Shown here in pieces: positions 57,792-64,000 of a stretch of 64,000 nucleotides of DNA; positions within the stretch are counted from its first letter, which is position 1; every line of letters begins with the position of its first letter. The notes beneath the pieces are model-generated. The model was not told where the DNA came from. It saw only the letters and a program-made list of their open reading frames with translations, and searched no databases. Origin of the DNA: Kineosporia aurantiaca JCM 3230 (GTDB taxonomy: Bacteria > Actinomycetota > Actinomycetes > Actinomycetales > Kineosporiaceae); NCBI GenBank assembly GCA_000719025.1, contig JODP01000001.1, positions 434,001-498,000 of the forward strand, in the 5' to 3' direction. A program made the translations under genes and the position numbers.

Positions 57792-58538
57792 GTGCCACGG
57801 AAAGCGCCACGCAAAGTGGCCCGGAAAGGCAAGGACACCCTGGTCGTGGCCACGCTCGGGCTGACCCTGGCCGGCGCCGGGCTGTTCGTCAGCGGCGCGC
57901 TGGACCCGGTGGTCGACGACACCGTCGCCCTGATCCAGGCCAAGGCGCACGCCGGTGATCCGGCCGAGCTGAACACCGGCAAGGTCACCGACTGGATGTA
58001 CTACGACGACGTGCCCGAGTGGTCATCGGTCCGCGGGGTGCCCCAGGTGGCCCGGCCGGCCCAGCCGTCCGCCCCCACCACCCCCGCGATCGCCCCGCCC
58101 GAGCATCCGCACCGCGTCCTCTTCGCCGGGCCGCCGCCGATGCCGACCATGACCTTCCAGCCCCGCGACGACTGCATGCAGCAGCACAACCCGCCCGCCA
58201 TCGCGCACAACTTCGTGGTCACCGCGACCGGCGGCGGGGCGGTGTCGGTGCGCTGGTGGGACATCGGCGATCCGGACACCCAGAAGTACGAGGTGGTCGC
58301 CGTACCGCAGTACGTCAACCACTACGACTACTCCAAGCCGGTTCCGGACCCGCCCAAGGTCTTCGCCTCGGTGGCCCCGGGCAAGGGCTGCCAGCAGCTG
58401 AACACCACGGTCAGCGGGCTGTCGGTGGGCACCCGGTACACGTTCAGCCTGATGGCCATCAACAAGTCCCCGCTGAACAACAAGAACCGGACGTACTCGG
58501 TCACCCGGGCGACCAGCGAACGCATCACCATCAAGTAG
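57792..58538 (+). CDS. Membrane-anchored or secreted protein with a fibronectin type III domain
   Basis: The 248-residue protein has a strongly basic N-terminus (RKAPRKVARKGK), a membrane or signal segment (about residues 17-36), a Pro-rich linker (about 88-115) and a C-terminal FN3-like domain (about 140-245). The domain shows VSVRWWDIGDPDTQKYEVVA and the FN3 end pattern VSGLSVGTRYTFSLMAINK. Two Cys (near 130 and 200) may form a disulfide. No catalytic motif is visible. The GTG start is supported by GAGGAGGGG 8-9 bases ahead. Role unknown; an extracytoplasmic binding function is plausible. Confidence 0.75.
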   Translation: MPRKAPRKVARKGKDTLVVATLGLTLAGAGLFVSGALDPVVDDTVALIQAKAHAGDPAELNTGKVTDWMYYDDVPEWSSVRGVPQVARPAQPSAPTTPAIAPPEHPHRVLFAGPPPMPTMTFQPRDDCMQQHNPPAIAHNFVVTATGGGAVSVRWWDIGDPDTQKYEVVAVPQYVNHYDYSKPVPDPPKVFASVAPGKGCQQLNTTVSGLSVGTRYTFSLMAINKSPLNNKNRTYSVTRATSERITIK

Positions 58539-58566
58539 GTCCTCCGGAGATGGTTTCATCACCAGG

Positions 58567-58962
58567 GTGACCCTGTGGATCGTCCTGCCGGCCGTTCTCC
58601 TCGGGCTGTACCTGCTGAGCGTGCTGCTGATGATGGTGCTGGCCCGGCGCCTGCCCCCCGGTCTGCTGAAGGAGATGGCCGAGTTCCTGCCGTCCTGCGT
58701 GACCGCCGCCCGCCGGTTGCGCAAACATCCGGAGGTGCCGCGCCGGGCCCGCGTCGCCCTGCTGGTGGCCGTGCTCTGGGTGGTCTCGCCGATCGACCTG
58801 ATCCCCGAGTTCCTGCCGGTGATCGGGCCCCTGGACGACGTGGTGGCGGTCATTCTCCTGCTCCGGTACGCCGGGCGCAGCATCCCCCGTCCGGTGCTTC
58901 TGGAGGCCTGGCCCGGCGAACCCCGGCTGCTGGAAAAGCTTCTCGGAACCCCTAGGGAATGA
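58567..58962 (+). CDS. DUF1232 (YkvA-like) membrane protein
   Basis: The 131-residue protein has one N-terminal membrane helix (about 2-25) and a second hydrophobic segment bearing the DUF1232 signature SPIDLIPEFLPVIGPLDDVV (about residues 76-95). It starts at GTG 58567, 28 bases after the FN3 gene, so the two may share a transcript. DUF1232 proteins are widespread and uncharacterised. The 3' end overlaps the convergent phoD by 11 bases. Confidence 0.88.
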   Translation: MTLWIVLPAVLLGLYLLSVLLMMVLARRLPPGLLKEMAEFLPSCVTAARRLRKHPEVPRRARVALLVAVLWVVSPIDLIPEFLPVIGPLDDVVAVILLLRYAGRSIPRPVLLEAWPGEPRLLEKLLGTPRE

Positions 58963-60499
58963 CCGGCTCCAGGGTCTTCGACCAGAGCGAGGCCCCGGTC
59001 AGATCCCGCAGGTGCACGGTGAGATCCCGGCTGTGCTCCTTGATCTCGACCTCACCGAAGAACTGACTGCCCTCCAGCGGTGAGGTGTTCGCCCGGGGCG
59101 GGGTGGCCGCGAAGACCTGCTGCGGGCCGAACGTCGGGTCGAGCACGTTGGGGCCGAACGCCCCCGCGTGCAGCGGACCGCTGACGAACTCCCAGAACGG
59201 GTCGAAGTCGCTGAACGCCGCCTTCGACGGGTCGTAGTAATGCGCCGCGGTGTAGTGCACATCGGCCGTCAGCCAGACCGTGTTCCGGATCTTCCGGCGC
59301 TTGATCTCCTTCAGGATCCAGGCGATCTGGCGCTCCCGGCCCAGCGGCGCCCCGGCCGTGCCCTGGGCGACCGCCTCGATCCCGTGGTCGTCCGGCACCA
59401 CCAGGCCGATCGGCATGTCCGCCTGGATCACCTTCCAAGTGGCGGTGGACGATTCCAGCGCGCGGACCAGCCAGCGGGCCTGCTCGGTGCCGAGGATGCC
59501 GCCCTCCGGGCCGACCGCACCGGCCTCCAGATCGGGCGTGTTGGGGTTGCGGTAGGTCCGCATGTCCAGGATGAAGACGTCCAGCAGCGGACCGTGCGAG
59601 ACCTTGCGGTAGATCTGGTGCTCGGACACCGTACGCGGGCTCAGCGGCTGGTACTCGGTCCAGGCCCGGTAGGCCCGCACCTTCAGCACGTCGATGTTCT
59701 TCTCGGTGTAGAGATCGTTGTCGAGGATCTCGCCGGGGTACCAGTTGTTGCTGACCTCGTGGTCGTCCCACTGGCAGACCATCGAAGTGCGGGCCAGGAA
59801 CTCCCGCATCCCCGCATCGCCGAGGTTGTACTTGTAGGCACCCCGGAAGTCGGCGAGCGTCTCGGCGACGTGGGTCTTGACCTCTTCTACGACGTTCCGG
59901 TAGATCCGGCCGTCCGGCAGGGTGACGTCACCGGTGATCGGGCCGTCCGCGTAGATCGAGTCGCCGGAGTGCAGGAAGAAGTGCGGGTCGCGCTTCAGCA
60001 TCGCCCGGTAGATCGGGAAGCCGCCGAGATCCGGGTTGCGTCCCCAGCCCTGGCCGCTCTGGTCTCCGCTCCAGAGAAAGCGGATGTCGCGGGCGCGGCG
60101 CGGGGTAGTGCGCAGCTGCCCTTCGGCGTGCTCCCCTACCGGACGATGCGCGTCCGGGTCGGCGAGCACCACTTTGTAGTCGAGGTGCTCGCCCGCGGGC
60201 AGCCCCTCCAGGACGACCCGGCCGGTGAAGTCGGTCTTCCCGGTCAGTACCGGGCCGCGGTACGTCCGCAGGCCCGGGACCTGGACGAACATCCGGGCCG
60301 GGCGGTCCGAGCGGGTCCAGATCACGGCGGAGTCGGCGGTCACGTCGCCGGACTGCACACCATGGGTAATGGAAGGACGCTCGCGGCTGACCAGTCCGGT
60401 GGCGAAGGCGGACGAGGCGGCGGCCGGAGCAAGGGCGCCCGTGGCGGCCAGGCCGGCGACACCTCGCAGCACTCCGCGCCGGGATACGTGGTTAGGCAT
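58952..60499 (-). CDS. phoD: PhoD-type alkaline phosphatase/phosphodiesterase
   Basis: The 515-residue enzyme starts at ATG 60499 with a Tat signal (VSRRGVLRGVAGLAATGALA). An N-terminal Ig-like PhoD_N domain (THGVQSGDVTADSAVIWTRS) precedes the metallophosphatase core with FLWSGDQSGQG, HFFLHSGDSIYADGP, VCQWDDHEVSNNWYPG and WLTADVHYTAAHYY, which supply the metal (Fe/Ca) ligands. It is exported folded and releases phosphate from phosphomonoesters or diesters, usually under phosphate starvation. No certain PHO box was identified upstream. Length and motifs are normal. Confidence 0.93.
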   Translation of the reverse strand: MPNHVSRRGVLRGVAGLAATGALAPAAASSAFATGLVSRERPSITHGVQSGDVTADSAVIWTRSDRPARMFVQVPGLRTYRGPVLTGKTDFTGRVVLEGLPAGEHLDYKVVLADPDAHRPVGEHAEGQLRTTPRRARDIRFLWSGDQSGQGWGRNPDLGGFPIYRAMLKRDPHFFLHSGDSIYADGPITGDVTLPDGRIYRNVVEEVKTHVAETLADFRGAYKYNLGDAGMREFLARTSMVCQWDDHEVSNNWYPGEILDNDLYTEKNIDVLKVRAYRAWTEYQPLSPRTVSEHQIYRKVSHGPLLDVFILDMRTYRNPNTPDLEAGAVGPEGGILGTEQARWLVRALESSTATWKVIQADMPIGLVVPDDHGIEAVAQGTAGAPLGRERQIAWILKEIKRRKIRNTVWLTADVHYTAAHYYDPSKAAFSDFDPFWEFVSGPLHAGAFGPNVLDPTFGPQQVFAATPPRANTSPLEGSQFFGEVEIKEHSRDLTVHLRDLTGASLWSKTLEPVIP

Positions 60500-60715
60500 G
60501 GACCTCAGGCTGGTCGCTCCGGGGGACCCCTGTGACAGCATTAAGTGACACAAAAGCGACGAAAGAATGGACGCTGGAAGGCTTAGGTCCGGCTTACCTG
60601 TGGACGAATCATCCATTCGTATGACACGTGCCGATGTCGGGATTGTCGCGCCCCCGTCGTCCCTACTGTGGGGTTCTCATCCTTCACCCGACCCCCAAAG
60701 GACGTGCAGTACACC

Positions 60716-61180
60716 GTGATCGCCCTGCTCCGCCGCACCGGCATCGCCGCCGCCGTGGCCACCGCCGCTGTCACCCTGACGCTCGCCTCGCCCGCCTCCC
60801 CGGCCCTCGCCGCCACCAAGTCGGTGCAGATCACCACCGTGCAGTACGACAGCCCGGGCTCCGACCGGGGCTCCAACCAGAGCCTCAACGCCGAGTGGGT
60901 GATCATCAAGAACACCGGCAAGAAGGCCCGCAAGATCACCGGCTTCACGCTCAAGGACGACACCGGGTACACGTACACGTTCGCCAAGCGCACGCTGAAG
61001 CCCGGCCAGTCGATCAAGGTGCACTCCGGCAAGGGCAAGGACACCAAGAGCAACAAGTACTGGGGCCGCGGCTGGTACGTCTGGAACAACGATGGGGACA
61101 CCGCCACCCTGCGCACCGCCAAGGGCACCAAGGTGGACAGCTGCACCTGGGACGGCGGGGAGCAGAAGCAGGCCTGCTGA
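60716..61180 (+). CDS. Secreted lamin-tail (LTD) domain protein
   Basis: The product (154 residues from GTG 60716; GTG 60704 is an alternative) has a signal peptide ending near ALA-A. A lamin-tail domain follows: SVQITTVQYDSPGSDRG, then LNAEWVIIKNTGKKARKITG, FTLKDDTGYTYTF and NDGDTATLRTAKG. Bacterial LTD proteins are exported, often attached to nucleases or phosphatases; this one is a single domain beside PhoD. Two C-terminal Cys may be bridged. The role is unknown. Confidence 0.85.
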   Translation: MIALLRRTGIAAAVATAAVTLTLASPASPALAATKSVQITTVQYDSPGSDRGSNQSLNAEWVIIKNTGKKARKITGFTLKDDTGYTYTFAKRTLKPGQSIKVHSGKGKDTKSNKYWGRGWYVWNNDGDTATLRTAKGTKVDSCTWDGGEQKQAC

Positions 61181-61192
61181 CTCCGGGCTGAG

Positions 61193-61942
61193 TCAGGCAT
61201 CCAGTCCGGAGGGGACGGCCGGGGCCGCGAGGATCGGTGGACGCATCACTGAGACCGTGGCCCAGCCGTCCCTCAGCAACGCCAGGTCGCTGTCCGGATC
61301 CAGCTCCCGGGTCGGCTGACTGAACGTCATCGTTACGAAATCCTCCCCGCTCTCGCCGATCTCGGCCTGCACCGAGCCGAACCCGGCGAACCCGGCCGCC
61401 CTCAGGCCCTTCAGCTCGGCCAAGGGCCGGTCCGGCACGTTCACGTTGATCGCATAGAGCTCCTCACGGTGCTCCAGGAACCAGTCCAGCGCCCGCGCCG
61501 TGACGTGCCGGGCCGTGTCCCAGGCCTTCGGCGGCTCGGACTGCAGACTGACCGCGAACCCCGGCACCCCGTGATTCGCCCCGGTCAGCGCCGCCCCGAC
61601 GGTGCCCGAGTGCAGCACCGCCTGCCCGGCGTTCGCCCCGTGATTGATCCCGGACAACACCACGTCCGGCTGCTCCCCGAAGGCGCCGCGAACCCCCGCG
61701 AACGCGATCATCGCCGGTGACGCGTGCACCCCGTACGCCTTCACCCCCGCCACCTCCGCCGCTTCGAACACCAGCCGCCCTCCGGACTCCAGCGCCGAGA
61801 GCATCGCGCTGGTTCCGCTCCGGTTCACGTGCGGCGCGGCCACCGTCACCTCCAGCCCGGCCGCCAACGCCACCTCGGTCAGCACGGCAATTCCCTCAGC
61901 CGAGACCCCGTCGTCGTTCGTGATCAGCGCGCGCAAGCTCAT
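61193..61942 (-). CDS. surE: 5'/3'-nucleotidase SurE
   Basis: SurE (249 residues from ATG 61942) is a metal-dependent survival-protein nucleotidase that dephosphorylates nucleoside monophosphates and short polyphosphates. Intact motifs are the metal-binding LITNDDG at the N-terminus, APHVNRSGTSA and DVVLSGINHGANAG followed by HSGTVGAA. It is cytoplasmic. It converges on the lamin-tail gene with a 12-base gap. Length is normal. Confidence 0.94.
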   Translation of the reverse strand: MSLRALITNDDGVSAEGIAVLTEVALAAGLEVTVAAPHVNRSGTSAMLSALESGGRLVFEAAEVAGVKAYGVHASPAMIAFAGVRGAFGEQPDVVLSGINHGANAGQAVLHSGTVGAALTGANHGVPGFAVSLQSEPPKAWDTARHVTARALDWFLEHREELYAINVNVPDRPLAELKGLRAAGFAGFGSVQAEIGESGEDFVTMTFSQPTRELDPDSDLALLRDGWATVSVMRPPILAAPAVPSGLDA

Positions 61943-62164
61943 GCGCACCACCTTCCCCCGGTATCACCCAGCCCGCACCAGCTCGGCCCCCGGACAAATC
62001 CCGCCCACCCGGGAAGACGGGCCGGCCAATCCCAAAAGTTGAGGGCTCCAAGCGTCCCCAAACTGCCTCCACACCCCCGACAGATCCATCACCCGATTGC
62101 CTCTTGCTCCCGCCCGTAAGAAGCGTTAGCTTTTTACTACTTACCCCACGAACGAGGAGCCCCC

Positions 62165-62857
62165 ATGACCACCGTCAAGAACGCCGTCGTCCTGGTCACC
62201 GGCGGACAGCGCGGCCTGGGCAAGGCCTTCACCGACGCCCTCCTGGCCGAAGGCGCGGCCAAGGTCTACGTCACCGCCCGCACCCCGAAGCCCAGCGAGG
62301 ACCCGCGGATCGTGCCGCTGCCGCTCGAGGTGAACGACGAGCAGTCGATCCTCCGCCTCGCCGAGGCCGCCCCGGACGTCACCATCGTGATCAACAACGC
62401 CGGCGCCACCGTCCGCCAGGGCCTGACCGAGGTGGGCCTGGAAGACACCCGGAACCTGTTCGAGACCAACGTCTTCGGCCCGCTGCGGGTGGCCCAGGTG
62501 TTCGCCCCGATCCTCGCCGCGAACGGCGGCGGCGCCCTGGTCAACGTCAGCTCGGCACTCAGCTGGCTGGCCGGCAGCGGAATCTACGGCGCTTCCAAGG
62601 CCGCCCTCTGGTCGCTGACCAACTCGCTGCGCCCGCTGCTCGCCAAGGCCGGCACCCAGGTTCTCGGGGTGCACCTGGGCTACACCGACACCGACATGAC
62701 GGCCGCGCTCGACGTGCCCAAGAACGACCCCGCCGACGTGGCCAAGGGCCTGGTCGTGGCGCTGGTGAACGGGGACTCCGAGTACCTCGCGGACGACGCC
62801 AGCCGCTACGCCAAGTCCTTGTTGACCGGAGACCCGAAGACCCTCGTTATCGTGTGA
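62165..62857 (+). CDS. Short-chain dehydrogenase/reductase
   Basis: The 230-residue SDR has the cofactor motif VTGGQRGLGKAF (TGxxxGxG) near residue 12, NNAG at about residue 78, and the catalytic Ser...YxxxK set (NVSSALSW, then YGASKAALWS). The R in VTART after strand 2 suggests preference for NADPH. The substrate is unknown. It starts at ATG 62165 after GAGGAG. The next gene, a CGNR-type protein, follows at 21 bases and is probably its regulator or partner. Confidence 0.92.
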   Translation: MTTVKNAVVLVTGGQRGLGKAFTDALLAEGAAKVYVTARTPKPSEDPRIVPLPLEVNDEQSILRLAEAAPDVTIVINNAGATVRQGLTEVGLEDTRNLFETNVFGPLRVAQVFAPILAANGGGALVNVSSALSWLAGSGIYGASKAALWSLTNSLRPLLAKAGTQVLGVHLGYTDTDMTAALDVPKNDPADVAKGLVVALVNGDSEYLADDASRYAKSLLTGDPKTLVIV

Positions 62858-62878
62858 CCCCCGAAGAGAGAGGCTCCG

Positions 62879-63454
62879 ATGCCGCAATTCGCCGCCACCG
62901 TACGTCTGGGCACCTCCACGGCCCCGGTGACGCTTCTCCTTACCCAGGAACTGGTCAACACCCAGGGACCGGTCACCTACAACGTCGATCTGCTGGCCGA
63001 TGCCGCCTCGGCGCAGGAGTGGCTCGACGGGGTGCTGGCGGACTGGCCGGCCGAGACTCCCCGGATCCGGCTCGGAAAGTCTGAGCTCGAAGAGCTGCGC
63101 GCCGTCCGGGCGAGCGTGCTGCACCTGCTGGCGCGGGGCGAGGAACGCCTGTACCAGGTTGCTGCTCCGCCGCTGGACGCGTCCTTCCACGTGAAAGCCG
63201 GTCCGGACGGGGTGGAGGCATCACCCGTCGGAACCGGCATCGAATGGATCGCGTCTGCGGTGGCTCTGGAACTGTTCCGGGCTAGGGAGCACGATCTGCT
63301 CCGGCGGCTCAAGATGTGTCACAACCCGGGCTGCGCAACGGTTTTCTATGACCGTTCGAAGAACAACAGCCGGGCTTGGCACGATGTGGCGACCTGCGGG
63401 AATCAGGCGAATGTGCGGGCTTATCGGGCTCGGCAGAAGGCGGTTGAGGGCTGA
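62879..63454 (+). CDS. CGNR zinc-finger (ABATE-like) regulator
   Basis: The 191-residue protein has an N-terminal ABATE-type ligand domain and a C-terminal CGNR zinc finger with the pattern MCHNPGCATVFYDRSKNNS, then ATCGNQANVRAYRAR. The Cys set (CxxxxC and C) and CGN motif are complete. CGNR proteins are predicted DNA-binding stress or ligand-responsive regulators. Placement 21 bases after the SDR gene suggests co-transcription and control of it; this is inference. Confidence 0.88.
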   Translation: MPQFAATVRLGTSTAPVTLLLTQELVNTQGPVTYNVDLLADAASAQEWLDGVLADWPAETPRIRLGKSELEELRAVRASVLHLLARGEERLYQVAAPPLDASFHVKAGPDGVEASPVGTGIEWIASAVALELFRAREHDLLRRLKMCHNPGCATVFYDRSKNNSRAWHDVATCGNQANVRAYRARQKAVEG

Positions 63455-63457
63455 GTT

Positions 63458-63922
63458 TCACCGTAGGAAGAGCTTGACCAGCAGTCCCACGAAGCTGGCC
63501 ACCAGCAGCACCAGCACCACGATCAGGAACAGCCCGGCCAGGGCGGCCGCGGCCAGAAGTCCGGCCCCCACCAACAGCATCCGATCGCCCGGGGTGGCCC
63601 GGACGAAACCTTCGGTGCGGATCGCGAGCCCGGCCAGCAGCAGGAGACTGACCGTGGCCAGGACGGCCGCGATCCGGGAATGCCCGCCGAGGGTGACCAA
63701 GCTGAACGGGTCGTGCTGGTCGAGCCAGCTCCCGGCCACGGTCATCCAGGCCACCGCGACCATGTCGAGCAGGGCGAGCCACCGCAAGCGTCGGCCGCTG
63801 CCGAGCGTCCGGCGGCTCGCCGAGGTGGTGGTGGCCCGGAATGAAGGACGCTGGTCGGCGAGGGTCCGGTCGCTGGGGTCCAAGGCGATTACCTCCTGAG
63901 GGTCAAGGATTTTCGTGGTCAT
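63458..63922 (-). CDS. Polytopic membrane protein of unknown function
   Basis: The 154-residue protein has a polar N-terminus of about 48 residues, then four hydrophobic segments (near 50-65, 82-102, 114-130 and 131-150). The C-terminal stretch is FLIVVLVLLVASFVGLLVKL. No recognised family. Its ATG overlaps the stop of the upstream partial gene (ATGA), so the two are coupled. It converges on the CGNR gene with a 3-base gap. Confidence 0.65.
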   Translation of the reverse strand: MTTKILDPQEVIALDPSDRTLADQRPSFRATTTSASRRTLGSGRRLRWLALLDMVAVAWMTVAGSWLDQHDPFSLVTLGGHSRIAAVLATVSLLLLAGLAIRTEGFVRATPGDRMLLVGAGLLAAAALAGLFLIVVLVLLVASFVGLLVKLFLR

Positions 63923-64000
63923 CGGGTCAGGTCTCCGCGGATCGCGCCGACCAGGATCCCGATCACCGCGCCGAGGGCCAGCCCGATCACCGAGAGGATC
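63919..64000 (-). CDS. 3' end of a membrane protein gene (cut by window edge)
   Basis: Only the last 26 codons are inside the window: a hydrophobic Ala/Gly/Ile/Val segment followed by RGDLTR and the stop, which overlaps the next start as ATGA. This looks like the C-terminal membrane helix of a small integral membrane protein coupled to the downstream gene. Nothing more can be said. Confidence 0.5.
   Translation of the reverse strand, partial: ILSVIGLALGAVIGILVGAIRGDLTR

Noticed and set aside
60500..60715. PHO box upstream of phoD
   Set aside because: TTCGTCCACAGG-like strings are present, but no pair of direct repeats with the expected 11-base period could be made out.

Overview
The window is high-GC (about 70 percent) DNA with GTG and TTG starts and strong third-position G/C bias. 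It carries a sepX/glpR-rimJ-moaB-moaC-moeA-galU-cyclo-ligase-fmdB neighbourhood that matches the Rv0989c-Rv0996 region of Mycobacterium tuberculosis. This makes it chromosomal DNA of an actinobacterium; a Kineosporiales-like member would fit, but the sequence alone does not settle the genus. No rRNA, tRNA, insertion sequence, prophage or CRISPR array was recognised.

Layout. 1-11.8 kb: one enormous secreted protein on the minus strand, built of about 43 complete IPT/TIG domains and running off the left edge. 12.0-13.6 kb: a flavin monooxygenase pseudogene with at least four lesions. 13.7-19.5 kb: galactose metabolism (secreted GH2 enzyme with an AbfB-like domain, galK, divergent DeoR regulator, small ORF coupled to galT). 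19.5-20.6 kb: small membrane protein and an XRE-cupin regulator with a perfect inverted repeat at its ribosome binding region. 20.6-30.1 kb: a minus-strand run of a membrane diguanylate cyclase, galU, gephyrin-like moeA (glp), moaC, moaB, rimJ and a hugely expanded sepX/glpR divisome protein. 30.2-41.3 kb: 5-formyltetrahydrofolate cyclo-ligase, penicillin acylase family enzyme, cation/proton antiporter, ribD, a CIRCE-controlled Ruc/FmdB-type chaperone, SAF-domain protein, mscL, SRPBCC protein and a secreted protein. 41.4-48.6 kb: a large SF1 helicase-like protein lacking the Walker A lysine, an intergenic array of eight TGATCA palindromes phased at 22 bp, a hypothetical, a NUDIX hydrolase and a DUF305/DUF3105 pair. 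48.8-56.5 kb: urease, with ureABC separated from ureFGD by an iron-box-preceded binding protein, a secreted protein and an AbrB-family membrane protein. 56.5-64 kb: cell-surface and housekeeping genes (inactive-looking GH16 protein, FN3 protein, DUF1232, PhoD, lamin-tail protein, SurE, SDR plus CGNR regulator, small membrane proteins).

How it fits together. The central cluster joins cell-division scaffolding (SepX/GlpR with its gephyrin-like partner), UDP-glucose supply (GalU) and a predicted c-di-GMP synthase in one apparent transcription unit. Nearby gal genes feed the same UDP-sugar pool. Several proteins in 20-39 kb (SepX, penicillin acylase, Ruc, SAF protein) carry long low-complexity segments made of short tandem peptide repeats. 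The most unusual signals are the phased TGATCA array, the SepX linker with duplicated sequence motifs, the helicase and GH16 proteins missing catalytic residues, the iron-box gene inside the urease locus, and the domain-cassette duplications in the IPT/TIG giant.
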